NCBI GenBank assembly: GCA_964616755.1
Contig: CAZTSI010000002.1
Location: forward strand, 1 to 64,000
Length of the DNA stretch: 64,000 nucleotides
Direction: 5' to 3'
Origin: CAYNFR01 sp964616755
GTDB lineage: Bacteria; Bacteroidota; Bacteroidia; Chitinophagales; Saprospiraceae
Position numbers and translations under genes: made by a program. Position 1 is the stretch's first letter; each line of letters opens with the position of its first letter. The notes beneath the pieces are model-generated. The model made no database searches and was not told where the DNA came from. It worked only from the letters and a program-made list of their open reading frames with translations. This document shows positions 46,148 through 56,081 of this stretch, one piece after another.

Positions 46148-47293
46148 CTAAGGAGTAGTTAACTGTCTTATAAATTGAGTCTCGGTCGTATCATACGATG
46201 ATCCATCCGCTCTAAAAATATCATGATGCCAAGGGACCGGTTCATCGGTATATTCTTTACTCCAGCTATCCCAAGGGTAGATAGTGTTCGTCTTCCCATC
46301 TACAAGCCCCCAATTGATGGCAGCAATGTTGTGCTTTTTAAAATAAGGCAGCATAGTATAAAAGGTATTGTTATTTCCACGCGCCAAATATTCGCTGCAG
46401 TAGAGTGGGCGTCCGTATTTCTTGAGCTCTTCTATTTGCAGATAGGCGTCATCTGGTTGGCTATAGGCATGAAAGCTAATAATATCCGATTCATCAAGGA
46501 TAAAGCGATTGAAATCGCTGAGGCTGTCACGTTGCCATTGATCTCGCCAAACAGCAACAGTCAGGGGTTGTGTATTGCCTGCCTCGCGAGCCCACACAAA
46601 GGCTTTTCGCATAAGCGAGAAGCTCAAACGCAGCTTGTCTTGTGGCGACATCTCGTGTACCGAGTTGTCTGGCTCATTAAAGAGATCCCATGCGTGAATT
46701 CGCTTGTCATTTCTGAAATGTGTGATAAGGCCTTTCACATAGCCTTCAAGTCTATACCATGACGCAGTATCTATAAGGGCTGGATGTCCAGGGCTTTGCA
46801 CCCAGCCTGAGTTATGAATTCTGCTACGAGGTTCCATTTGTTTACCAGGTATAGGATTAGGTTGCCAAACACCATCAAAGATCACTAGCATCACCGACAA
46901 ATCGTGCTTTTGCGCTAGAGCTAAAAAAGATTCAATTCTTTGAATAAATTTAACAGAGTCTTGGGCCCACACCAAATCATGCAGATAGACGCGCAAAGCA
47001 TTCATGCCGATAGACGATGCCCATCCAAGTTCTCGATCAATAGTCGATGGATCCCAAGTGTCTTCTTGCCACATTTCAAGCTGATTGATGGCTGAACTGG
47101 GGATAAAATTGCACCCAACCAGCCATCCGTGCTCTTGCTGCCAAGTTAAGGCTTGCGCCTCAGACCATTTTGAAGAAGCAGCAAAAGGGAATACTGCATC
47201 GTTTTGTTTACAACCGTAAAAGTGGATGGCAACAACAAAAATTAACGATAGATATTTTATGGGACAGCGCTCGTGTGAAATTGATAATAGCAT
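46148..47293 (-). CDS. Cellulase-like (GH-A clan, GH5-type) glycoside hydrolase, lipoprotein
   Basis: 381 residues with a lipoprotein-like signal (IFVVAIHFYGC, Cys28). TIM-barrel signatures: MNALRVYLHDLVW (about 97-109), HAWDLFNEPDNS with general acid Glu207, and RPLYCSEYLARG with putative nucleophile Glu301. Both catalytic glutamates of the retaining GH-A clan are in place. It probably hydrolyses a beta-linked glycan outside the cytoplasm and feeds the symporter downstream. The specific family (GH5 or a close relative) and substrate cannot be told without comparison. First gene of the four-gene operon. Confidence 0.82.
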   Translation of the reverse strand: MLLSISHERCPIKYLSLIFVVAIHFYGCKQNDAVFPFAASSKWSEAQALTWQQEHGWLVGCNFIPSSAINQLEMWQEDTWDPSTIDRELGWASSIGMNALRVYLHDLVWAQDSVKFIQRIESFLALAQKHDLSVMLVIFDGVWQPNPIPGKQMEPRSRIHNSGWVQSPGHPALIDTASWYRLEGYVKGLITHFRNDKRIHAWDLFNEPDNSVHEMSPQDKLRLSFSLMRKAFVWAREAGNTQPLTVAVWRDQWQRDSLSDFNRFILDESDIISFHAYSQPDDAYLQIEELKKYGRPLYCSEYLARGNNNTFYTMLPYFKKHNIAAINWGLVDGKTNTIYPWDSWSKEYTDEPVPWHHDIFRADGSSYDTTETQFIRQLTTP

Positions 47294-47446
47294 AGCATAT
47301 AGATATTACAACCTGTGAAAATTATATTTATTAACGAAAAGTCGCATAAAAGCACATAAATGTTGTTAAGGCAACGTTAAGTTAGCAATACGATGAATGA
47401 AATTAATTAACTTTAGATTCTTGTAAACAATAATATAGACAGTAGG

Positions 47447-48127
47447 ATGAAAAACTTATTAATTCTTATCGGATGCGTTATGACGCTCTCCCTTTCGGCT
47501 CAGTCAAACGACACTTATAATACGGCATTATGGGATATAATGAATTCTCGCACAGATCATTTGGCTAAAGACGCTATCGGCTCAGAATATTTTTTTGAAA
47601 AATGGCAAGATTTAACCTTAGTAGCCTTTGGGGGTAAGGAGGTTAAGTTACAGCAAGCCAATATAAATTTGGTTAATTCGAATATCGAGCTTATAGTTAA
47701 TGGCGATTTAAATGAAATACCTGAAGCACGTATTGCTAAGATCGTACATTATACCAATGGTCAAGTAAGCTCTACTTTTTTTCCATTAAGAGAGTTTCCT
47801 GAACTTAATAATAAAAAGGGTGTGTATCAACATTACATGGCAGGCAATGTGGAGATTTTAGTCAATCATTATATATTAACTATTAAGCCTGATCCAAATG
47901 CTCAAATTACCGGCGGCATAACCAAAGTCAAACTGAATAGAAAGTCAAAAATGTATGTAAAGCACAAGAATAAATTTCTCGAATTCAACAAAGCTAAAGA
48001 TTTATCAAAAATTTTGGGCAGTGCCACTTACAAAAAACTAGATAAGATTGCTGCCGAAAACGCATTGGATCTCAAAAATATTGATGATTTGGTGAAAGGA
48101 TTGAAACTAATAGATACGGAGAGCTAG
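47447..48127 (+). CDS. Unknown secreted protein
   Basis: 226 residues with a clear signal peptide (MKNLLILIGCVMTLSLSAQS). The mature part is lysine-rich towards the C-terminus (KVKLNRKSKMYVKHKNK) and has no motif I recognise. No T9SS tail, lipobox or membrane segment is visible. Surrounded by large gaps on its downstream side. Probably periplasmic; function unknown. Confidence 0.65.
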   Translation: MKNLLILIGCVMTLSLSAQSNDTYNTALWDIMNSRTDHLAKDAIGSEYFFEKWQDLTLVAFGGKEVKLQQANINLVNSNIELIVNGDLNEIPEARIAKIVHYTNGQVSSTFFPLREFPELNNKKGVYQHYMAGNVEILVNHYILTIKPDPNAQITGGITKVKLNRKSKMYVKHKNKFLEFNKAKDLSKILGSATYKKLDKIAAENALDLKNIDDLVKGLKLIDTES

Positions 48128-48730
48128 GTGATTTACATTTTTAGTAGTTGAATGAGTCCCTATTTTTTCATCAAAACAATATTTCAAACGAATCTTTCAA
48201 GACTTCTTTTGGCAGAGATTTTTTGTCATTGATTAATTTTCAGGACGTTAGTTAATTATTATGTTTTGTATCATCGACGAGTACAGATTTTTTGATCTTA
48301 AGTGTAGGTGATAATACTCTGCCTTTTGATCATTCCTACTCATCAAAGATTTCAACAGTAATTTGATATATATGCGTTGGCACCACCATGGTCTCTGATG
48401 TAAAAACATTATGCATTAAAAGACTTATTTTAAAAGACTCATTCAAAGATATCTACATAAAGTCTTCATTTGATTGACACAACTTAATTTGACGTTCATA
48501 ATGAGTCCAACGCAAAAGGATAAAATATCATAATTTGATTTATTTCACGCCTAGTGCCATCTCGTCTTCCGTCAAATTAAAAAAGAGTAAGATTTTCACC
48601 TTACCCTCGCTACTTACTTCTTTGTGTTAGTAAGTCCACTTTAGTCTATTCTTCTTTCCTCTCAATAGGCGGTCAAACAGATCTGTTCACGTTACAATGA
48701 ACATACATCTATTAAGCCTACCCGGGTTTC
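48128..48730. other. 600-base gap without recognisable genes
   Basis: AT-rich DNA with stop codons in all frames. The only structure seen is an inverted repeat, acttact at 48612-48618 and agtaagt at 48629-48635, without a T-run. I see no tRNA, RNA motif or gene remnant. Confidence 0.5.
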
Positions 48731-49147
48731 TTATTCGTATTGTTCTAATAAGTGATTGATCAAGTCTGTTGATGTCAATATGCCCGTCAACTTGCCGTCG
48801 CTTACTACGGGTAAAGCATGAAACTTACCTGTTGCTAAGATCCTCGCAGCGTCTTTGACAAGATCCTTCTCATCTATTGTTTCCACGTCTTTTGTCATGA
48901 CTTGCTCGATTGTCATCATGTCGTAAACCGCTAAATTCACACCATTTTCTTCAACACCCGAAACGAAAGTTATTCGGTCTATATCAGTCTTCGAAATTAT
49001 ACCTATCACTCTGCCCCCCGAAACCACTGGAAGATGATGGATGCTCCGCTCCTTAAATATTTGAATAACCTCTGAGATCTTTTGTGTTAAATTAACACTC
49101 AAAGGATTTGATGTCATAATTTTCGTCACTTGGATTCTTCTATTCAT
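48731..49147 (-). CDS. CBS-domain-pair protein
   Basis: 138 residues from the ATG at 49147 (MNRRIQVTKIMTSNPLSVN), which matches the usual start of this family. A longer frame begins at 49252 but its extra 35 residues look non-conserved. Two CBS motifs: VTKIMTSNPLSVNL..HHLPVVSGGRVIGIISKTDI and MTKDVETI..FHALPVVSDGKLTGILTSTDL. CBS pairs bind adenosyl ligands and regulate partners; here no partner domain is fused. Cytosolic. Transcribed away from the CotH-like gene. Confidence 0.85.
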   Translation of the reverse strand: MNRRIQVTKIMTSNPLSVNLTQKISEVIQIFKERSIHHLPVVSGGRVIGIISKTDIDRITFVSGVEENGVNLAVYDMMTIEQVMTKDVETIDEKDLVKDAARILATGKFHALPVVSDGKLTGILTSTDLINHLLEQYE

Positions 49148-49328
49148 GCTATAAGTTAATTGTTTACTCAAACATATACTCTTATTGACACCACTCTGTT
49201 GTCGATTGTCATATCCCAGCATGATCATTATCAAGTTTTTTGATCCGCGCACTACAGTTTAAACACATTCTTTTCGTATCAATCGCAAACGATTGTCTAT
49301 TTTTACGATGCCAGCATTCACCTAGCAT

Positions 49329-50939
49329 ATGAACCGTACTTTACCATATATACTTCTTCTAGGGATCGTTTGTATCCATGTTCAATTAATGAGTCAGATT
49401 CCTGCCAGTTCTAATCTGCCCCTCATCGTCATAGATAGCAAAGGCAACAATATTGTCGATGAGCCAAAAGTCAAAGCCGACATGACCATTTACTGGAACC
49501 CGGAGGAGACAGAACAAAAAATATCTCCAGAGTTTATTCACTATCGCGGCAATATAGGGATTGAAATCAGAGGCCAATCAAGTCAATCTTTCCCTAAAAA
49601 GAGCTTTGGAATAGAAACGCGAGACACTGAAGATGAAGGCATGGATGTGGCTCTTCTAGGTATGCCCCAAGAAGAGGATTGGGTGATTCATAGTCCATTT
49701 AGCGACAAATCCTTGATGCGCAATGCGCTCGCCTATACACTCGCGGCTCAAATGTTTCCATACGCTCCGCGTGTAAAGTTTTGTGAACTCGTACTCAACA
49801 ATGAATATTATGGCGTAGTCCTATTTACCGAGAGGATAAAAAGAGACAAATTTAGAGTAGATATCAATAATCTCAAGCCTGACGAGAATGAAGGTGACGA
49901 CCTCACAGGTGGATATATTATTAAATTTGATAAGTTTAGTGCAGAGGAGTTAGGCTGGGTATCACCGTACAAACCTATCCCCGCTAATAATGCCGAAACA
50001 CGATTCATTCTTGAAGACCCCAAACCAGAAGATATTACTGCTACACAGCGAAATTATATACGAAGCTTCGTCACAGATTTTGAAAACGCCTTGATGTCCG
50101 ATCGTTGGCGTGAGGAGGGTCACAGCTATAAAGATTTCATTGATGTCAAAAGTTTTGTTCATATGACCCTTATCACTGAAATTGCGAAAAATGTAGACGG
50201 CTATCGATTGAGCACCTTCATGTACAAAGACAAAGACTCCAATGGCGGTCTTTTAACCATGGGTCCTGTCTGGGATTTTAACCTAGCTTTTGGCAATGCA
50301 GATTACTGTAAAGGGGGCGAGCCAACGGGTTGGGAATATGATTTTAATCAACAATGTCCAAATGATTACTGGGTGAATCATGTTTGGTGGAAACGATTGT
50401 TAGAAGACCCAGAATATGTAGCGTTGTTAAAGACCGAATACCAAACACTTCGTCAAGGGGAATTCTCAGATACTAGAATGATAGAGCGTATTGACTCCAT
50501 GACTACTGTGCTGCAAACAGCGCAAACTAGAAATTTTACAAAATGGCCGGTATTAAATAACTACGTATGGCCCAATCGATATGTAGGAAATACATATGCT
50601 AATGAAATAAATTATCTAAAAAATTGGCTCACCGAACGCTTGCGATGGCTAGATGACAATATTGCAAAACTGACGACAAGCGGCGATGAAACTATACTAG
50701 AAGAATCCGTTCTATTATATCCCAATCCAGTCTCTCAGCTATTGAATATTCAAGTAGGCTCAGCTACAGACATATTTGAAAATATGGAAATATACAATTC
50801 GAACGGACAGCTAATAAACTCCACCCCGTACAATCCTATTCTGGATGTCTCAAGCTTAATAGGGGGACTCTATTACGTAAGGCTTAAAGCAAAAAATAGA
50901 CAAACAAAACTTGTTTCGTTTACAAAAATAGATGATTAA
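49329..50939 (+). CDS. Secreted CotH-kinase-family protein with T9SS sorting domain
   Basis: 536 residues. Signal peptide 1-22. The CotH-type kinase region spans about 70-330: RGQSSQSFPKKSFGIETRD (81-99), EDWVIHSPFSDKSLMRNALA, YYGVVLFTERIKR and GPVWDFNLAFGN (Asp316 in DFN, equivalent to the metal-binding DFG/DFD position). Residues 461-536 are a T9SS type A tail (LLYPNPVSQLLNIQV, IGGLYYVRLK). CotH proteins are extracellular protein kinases in spores, fungi and Bacteroidota surface proteins. The target is unknown. It stands alone between a CBS protein and a permease gene. Confidence 0.9.
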   Translation: MNRTLPYILLLGIVCIHVQLMSQIPASSNLPLIVIDSKGNNIVDEPKVKADMTIYWNPEETEQKISPEFIHYRGNIGIEIRGQSSQSFPKKSFGIETRDTEDEGMDVALLGMPQEEDWVIHSPFSDKSLMRNALAYTLAAQMFPYAPRVKFCELVLNNEYYGVVLFTERIKRDKFRVDINNLKPDENEGDDLTGGYIIKFDKFSAEELGWVSPYKPIPANNAETRFILEDPKPEDITATQRNYIRSFVTDFENALMSDRWREEGHSYKDFIDVKSFVHMTLITEIAKNVDGYRLSTFMYKDKDSNGGLLTMGPVWDFNLAFGNADYCKGGEPTGWEYDFNQQCPNDYWVNHVWWKRLLEDPEYVALLKTEYQTLRQGEFSDTRMIERIDSMTTVLQTAQTRNFTKWPVLNNYVWPNRYVGNTYANEINYLKNWLTERLRWLDDNIAKLTTSGDETILEESVLLYPNPVSQLLNIQVGSATDIFENMEIYNSNGQLINSTPYNPILDVSSLIGGLYYVRLKAKNRQTKLVSFTKIDD

Positions 50940-51100
50940 CATACATCTACAAACCTAGCCGCGGATACCTATACATATGCAATGTCTTGCAATCGACTAT
51001 TATTAATAGTCCCTCCATTGCTTTATAGAGGTTAGAAAAAATTAGAATAACTACTCTAATCATTTTCAAAAAAAGGACAAATATTCTATAGAGCTAATTG

Positions 51101-51832
51101 CTAACGAAGCAACATGATGATTCCGCCGATAATCGTCATTCCGATGACATATTTTCTAAAGGTATCATTGTTAAAATACCGTAAAATGCGATACCCTATA
51201 GCAAAGCCCATCAACACCACAGGAAAAAAATAAAAATCGTACTTTAGACTTTCTAAATTGATCGTATCCCATACAAAGATATGAAAAGGTACTTTGAATA
51301 AATTGATGACAAAAAACAGCATTGCCGTAGTAGCGATATATCGATCTTTTGAAAAATTGCCCGCCAAAAAATATAGGTTGGTAAACGGGCCAGCCAAATT
51401 ACCCAGCATAGTTGTAAACCCAATAACTAGCCCAATCAAAACAGTGACTGGACGAGGTATAGACATTTCTGACCAATTGAGTCGATCCATAAATAACATC
51501 AGTAGAGCACCTATAACTACAATTAGCGCCATAACTCTTTTAAAAAGTTCCTCAGAAATCCGATCACCTACTAAGGTTGCTATAAAAACACCAATCACCA
51601 TAAAAGGCACTAATCTAAAGAAAGTACCCCAGACCACATTTTTTCGATACATGCCAACAGCTAAGACATCTGCACCAATAAGTAAGGGTAATAATATACC
51701 CGTAGAAGCCTTCGCTTCAAACGCCCATGCCATAAATAATACCACCAAGACCCCTAGCCCTTTGAGGCCTGACTTGGATATACCCATCAGCAGACATGAA
51801 ATTAATGCATAAGTGATCTGTTCGGGTGTCAT
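51101..51832 (-). CDS. TauE/SafE-family membrane permease
   Basis: 243 residues with about seven to eight hydrophobic segments and the family features MGISKSGLKGLGVLVVLFMA at the N-terminus and GFTTMLGNLAGPFTNLYFLAG in the middle. TauE/SafE proteins move small organic or sulfur anions (sulfite, taurine breakdown products); the specific substrate is unknown. Inner-membrane protein. The convergent CotH-like gene ends 161 bases away. Confidence 0.88.
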   Translation of the reverse strand: MTPEQITYALISCLLMGISKSGLKGLGVLVVLFMAWAFEAKASTGILLPLLIGADVLAVGMYRKNVVWGTFFRLVPFMVIGVFIATLVGDRISEELFKRVMALIVVIGALLMLFMDRLNWSEMSIPRPVTVLIGLVIGFTTMLGNLAGPFTNLYFLAGNFSKDRYIATTAMLFFVINLFKVPFHIFVWDTINLESLKYDFYFFPVVLMGFAIGYRILRYFNNDTFRKYVIGMTIIGGIIMLLR

Positions 51833-51952
51833 AAAGAGTCACAACTAACACTTGATAAATAGAATTCTTGGCATGTACTCAGGTCAACGCCACTCGCAGG
51901 TATCAGGACAGTGGACATTAGGAGCTTATTATATTTTGTTAGATTAAAAATA

Positions 51953-54900
51953 TTAATTTCGACTGTTACGAAAAGACTTGTTAGGATACTCAGGTGGTAA
52001 GGGTATTGTTCGAGGATCGGCCTTGATAAGCTCCTGAAGATGAAGGATCGCTGCCTCTAGTTGGGCATCTCTGCCGTCAAAAGTTTCTTTAGGTTTGTTA
52101 AGTATTTCAATGTCAGGAATAAAACCTATACCCTCTATTAACCATTCACCTTCAGCACCATAAACACCATTCATTGGCGCTCGCGCAATACCATTATCCG
52201 TCAATGTATTAACTCCTGATAACCATACCTCACCACCCCATGTTCTCACTCCGATAGCCTTGCCTAACCCCAATCTTCTGAATCCCTCTGCAAATGCTTC
52301 GCCATCTGAGGCGGTAAACTCATCTACTAAGATTACCAAATGTCCTCTAAAGGCATAATTCATATTCCAATAGGGTTGGCCCGTTCGACTTTTCCAATAA
52401 AAAAAGGCTTGCCTCATCAACTTCTCTAAGATAAATGAATCTATATTACCTCCTCGGTTGTGCCTGACATCGACAATGAGACCACCTTTATTAAATTGTG
52501 GATAGAAGTCCCTATACCATTGCCCAATATCGGATGAGGTCATCGCTCTTAAATGCACATAACCAATTTCACCTTGAGAATACGATTCGGTCATAAGCCT
52601 TCGCGTGTATTCCCATTCATTATAACGCAAATTGGCCTCTTCGCGCGAAGAAATAGGCTTGACAACAACATCAGCTTTCGTCCGATCTCTACTATTGATA
52701 ATACTAATCCTCACCTGCCTTCCGATTTTTTCCCTCAACAAGGCATTGGGATGTGGAACAGTTGTCAGAGAAACACCATCAATATGCGTAAGGATATCCC
52801 CCTTCTCAATAGCTACATCAGTTAAATCCAATGGTGACAGCTCGTCAGGATAGTCCGGATCACCTCGATAAATATGGTCTATTACAAAACCATCTTCGCC
52901 TTGGGCACGTGAAAAATTGGCTCCCAAAAGACCCATATTAATATTGTCTTCACCTCTTCGTATATCGCCCCCATTAACTGAAGTATGTAAGACACTCAAT
53001 TCACCTATAAGTTCACCGAGGACATCTGACAATTCATGTCTGGAGGTAACACGGTCAACGAGTGGAAAATATTTAGCATACATTGCATCCCAATCAACTC
53101 CATGCATACCTTTATCATAAAAATAATCGCGCTCCATTCGCCATGCATCTGTATAAATTTGTCGCCAATCCTCTCGAGGATCAATGGGAAATGTCCAATT
53201 GGCTATATCAACCTCAGCCTTAGATATGTCCGATACTGGTGAAGTACCGAGTTCAGTAACATAGTGCTTCGAACCCTTTTGCATCAAAATGTACTTCTTG
53301 TTGAGCGAAGTGGTAAAGTTGTTGATTTTCTCAGCATAGACTTTAGGCTCTGCTTTGGCATCAAGGCTCGTCATCATTACAGCAGGATCTTCATCACTTG
53401 ACGCCCCGCCTCCGAAGTAGACTCCAACGCCGGCTCCTACCCGTAGATAATAAAGTGCCTTTTTTGTCACAACTAAGTTCTTATAATTTCCAGCTGGAAT
53501 CGGCACCTCTCGCACCCTAGCTATAAGACCGTCTTCATCTATACGGACGGATACGACAGAGTCCTCTTGAACCTTTGCTGTATTTGTTAGCTCCGTCGCT
53601 TCTGCAAATGGTGAAGTTACCCCCTTTTGGAGTCCAATATGATATATTTTCATCTGATCCTCCCAAAATGGTTCAGGCTGTCGGGGGCCCCATGGACTAC
53701 CCACTTTTGAGGTAAAATTCCTATCAGAAATGAAGTAAATCCAACGTCCGTCAGCACTCCATTGCGGACTGAGGTTGTTAGTACGATCGGTCGTCAACGG
53801 GATCGTTCTATCCCCCGCAATATCATATATGAACAATTGCATAAAGGTGTTTAAGGCGGATTGTCCATATACAATGTACTTACTATCGGGTGACCAATCT
53901 ATCTGCCCACTTAGATCCTCATCCGAAGAGTTAATGCGTCGTACTGTACCACTTTGTATATCTAGCAACCAAATGACATTGTCTAAATCGTACCACACTA
54001 ACTTCTGGCCATCTGGTGATGGAGTCAATCCAACCCTCAGTGTAGTCCCGTTCGTTGTTAGAGCCTTAGCGGTATTAAGTCCTAGACTACCATGTCGCAC
54101 GATTTCGAACTCGCCGGATTCATCTGAAAAACTGTAGATATCCTTATCGTCTGTAGAAAAAATAGCCTCTCGATGACGTACACCATTATTCTGGTCTAAT
54201 CTAAGTCGCCGACCTGTTTTTGTTGGAAATACAAATACCCTACCACGCGCCGTCAACACGACATTTTCACCATTATTACTTACTGCGGCATGAGTCAAAT
54301 ATCTCATTGGATTATCCACCCATTTTTCGCGCAGCTGATCATAATCAGACATTAAGGTAATGCTTAACTTATGCTCTGCCCCAGTCTCAAGTGAATGCAT
54401 ATACAAATCGGCACCGACTCTATAGACCAATCTATCACCGTGGAGGCTAAATTCACGCACATCAAATATCAATTGTCGTGTATGCTGTAATAAATCAGCA
54501 CCTTCGATATTCATACTCCAGACATTTTGTATACCATCCCTCGAAGAGACGAAATAGACTCTTTCTTGATGGTACGTAGGATGATGATCTTCGCCCAAAT
54601 AATCATTTATAAACCTTTCTGCTTCAGCTTGGTCTTTTGAATACTTCCATATCTGACGTGCTGTGCCACCCTCGTAGCGTTTGGTAACATTATTATGGTA
54701 TGTCGGACGTACAAAAAAGTATGTATTGCCAGAAGCGTCAAAGCTCCCTTCAGCCGCCATTTCAAGTGGAATAATTGTCTTGTCACCCTTATCAATATCT
54801 AAAAGCACGGTTTTGAGTCTAGGCAAGGTAGAATATTGACTCGTAACATAAGCTAACTCTGTGATAGACTTCCATGCCGTTGGAACAGATGCCATAGGTT

Positions 54901-55216
54901 CATAGGTCAGACGTCGGGGCAATCCACCAGACATGGGCATAATGTATACTTCTGTTGGCCCTTCGTATGCAGCCGCATAGGCTAACCATTGACCATCAGG
55001 CGAAATCTTTGGTGAACTTTCTATACCTTGGTGGGTCGTCAATCTCGTCGCTCTACCTCCGGTTACATCTACACGCCACAAATCTCCTTCTGCGGCAAAC
55101 ACTATTGTTTCGCCGTGAACAGTTGGATCCATAAAATAACCGGGAGCTTCTTGGGCACAAAGATGCCCAAAACACAAGAAAAGAAGCCTTACAAAAAGGA
55201 CATAAGTCTTTTTCAT
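51953..55216 (-). CDS. Tricorn-type S41 protease homologue
   Basis: About 1087 residues from the ATG at 55216 (MKKTYVLFVRLL...CAQEAPG, a signal peptide); the longer frame from 55294 adds 26 residues without a better start. N-terminal WD/beta-propeller repeats (SPKISPDGQWLAYAA, SPDGQKLVWYD and similar) fill about 40-640. A C1 helical domain, a PDZ domain (MGLLGANFSRAQGEDGFVID, DILTHIDGVSL) and the C2 serine protease domain follow, with nucleophile Ser996 (numbered from the longer form) in EFTASDGEAF. Tricorn proteases degrade peptides from protein turnover; the signal peptide here places it in the envelope. Confidence 0.93.
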   Translation of the reverse strand: MKKTYVLFVRLLFLCFGHLCAQEAPGYFMDPTVHGETIVFAAEGDLWRVDVTGGRATRLTTHQGIESSPKISPDGQWLAYAAAYEGPTEVYIMPMSGGLPRRLTYEPMASVPTAWKSITELAYVTSQYSTLPRLKTVLLDIDKGDKTIIPLEMAAEGSFDASGNTYFFVRPTYHNNVTKRYEGGTARQIWKYSKDQAEAERFINDYLGEDHHPTYHQERVYFVSSRDGIQNVWSMNIEGADLLQHTRQLIFDVREFSLHGDRLVYRVGADLYMHSLETGAEHKLSITLMSDYDQLREKWVDNPMRYLTHAAVSNNGENVVLTARGRVFVFPTKTGRRLRLDQNNGVRHREAIFSTDDKDIYSFSDESGEFEIVRHGSLGLNTAKALTTNGTTLRVGLTPSPDGQKLVWYDLDNVIWLLDIQSGTVRRINSSDEDLSGQIDWSPDSKYIVYGQSALNTFMQLFIYDIAGDRTIPLTTDRTNNLSPQWSADGRWIYFISDRNFTSKVGSPWGPRQPEPFWEDQMKIYHIGLQKGVTSPFAEATELTNTAKVQEDSVVSVRIDEDGLIARVREVPIPAGNYKNLVVTKKALYYLRVGAGVGVYFGGGASSDEDPAVMMTSLDAKAEPKVYAEKINNFTTSLNKKYILMQKGSKHYVTELGTSPVSDISKAEVDIANWTFPIDPREDWRQIYTDAWRMERDYFYDKGMHGVDWDAMYAKYFPLVDRVTSRHELSDVLGELIGELSVLHTSVNGGDIRRGEDNINMGLLGANFSRAQGEDGFVIDHIYRGDPDYPDELSPLDLTDVAIEKGDILTHIDGVSLTTVPHPNALLREKIGRQVRISIINSRDRTKADVVVKPISSREEANLRYNEWEYTRRLMTESYSQGEIGYVHLRAMTSSDIGQWYRDFYPQFNKGGLIVDVRHNRGGNIDSFILEKLMRQAFFYWKSRTGQPYWNMNYAFRGHLVILVDEFTASDGEAFAEGFRRLGLGKAIGVRTWGGEVWLSGVNTLTDNGIARAPMNGVYGAEGEWLIEGIGFIPDIEILNKPKETFDGRDAQLEAAILHLQELIKADPRTIPLPPEYPNKSFRNSRN

Positions 55217-55294
55217 ACAAAGTTCGTTTGATTCAATAATAGCAAAAATCGAATATACCAAAGAACGCTTACATAAGTGCGCTATTAGTATCAA

Positions 55295-55599
55295 ATCAAG
55301 ATTATTCTAACGAATTCATGTCGATAAAGGAAAGAAATTAATAGCTCCTAAACGTAACTGACCAACCCCTTGTTGAATATTCTTCAAAGATCTCACTTTG
55401 GTCAAAAATAACGTATACAGATCAATTATCAAGAATTTAGGGCTAAGTACAAAGCATAGATTAAAGTCATAAATACAACTTATGGGGTTGCCATAATATC
55501 TTCAATTTTTTTCCAAAGGAATGGAGTTAAACCCATCGTTAGGCGTAGGCTGTGTCTGCGTCGGTTTGATTATATAACTCTGTTTTACGTGAATGGCAA
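55295..55599. other. Gap upstream of the tricorn-like protease
   Basis: AT-rich, no ORF of note. It should hold the promoter of the minus-strand protease gene. No RNA or repeat seen. Confidence 0.5.
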
Positions 55600-55908
55600 T
55601 CATCGGAACTCTATCATGTCCATATTCAATAGGGTGCTTAATCCACTGTAATTTCGCTGACTGCTTACAGCCAGTGCTCTGCATGATCTACATACCCAGA
55701 TCTCACAGGATTATTATGAACGCAAACCATCTTTTGCATGATCAATTTACGACTTTGTTACTCAATTGTATGATCCTCATGCGTCCAAAATTGATATCGT
55801 CTGTTGAACTTATGTGTCTTGAGACTAGTAGAATGAGCGTTTTGAAAGAATTTTACTCTGTTGGTGATGTGAGGTAATCTTTTGAATTTTGCTGAAACGC
55901 TTATAACT
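55600..55908 (-). pseudogene. Decayed REP-associated tyrosine (Y1/IS200-like) transposase remnant
   Basis: Reading the minus strand in shifting frames recovers successive pieces of the family's C-terminal half: SYKRFS near 55908; FFQNAHSTS and KFNRRYQFWTHEDH; MQKMVCVHNNPVRSGYVDHA then EHWL; and SSQRNYSGLSTLLNMDMIEF followed by a stop at 55600-55602. These align in order with the transposase pattern (FKRFT, QFWQ..NHP, YIHNNPVRAG, YSSARNY, LLEV). At least two frameshifts and an internal TAA break it; one is a single-base loss between EHWL and SSQRNY. The N-terminal half with the catalytic Tyr/HUH motif is absent. Dead copy of a mobile element. Confidence 0.75.
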
Positions 55909-56011
55909 GACGTTCTCTCTACGAAAGCACACTAGTAAACCGAAAATGCATCTTGCTTCTCTAATAGTTCAATTAGGCTTTTACAGCATTATCATATATA
56001 CAAAAGTATTA

Positions 56012-56051
56012 CAAAAAAAAAGAGGCCTTATCTCCTTAGAAATAAAGCCTC
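56012..56051 (-). terminator. Rho-independent terminator at the end of the leu-ilv operon
   Basis: The minus strand reads gaggctttat, a 10-base loop, ataaggcctc, then a run of nine to ten T. The 10-bp stem has one G-T pair. It lies about 30 bases after the ilvC stop. Confidence 0.9.
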
Positions 56052-56081
56052 AGCTTATCATTAATACACTTCTAAAATCAC

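Noticed and set aside
48612..48635. Inverted repeat acttact/agtaagt as a terminator
   Set aside because: No T-run follows on either strand and the stem is short and AT-rich.
55593..55877. Plus-strand frame of 94 codons
   Set aside because: Antisense shadow of the transposase remnant; no sensible motif.
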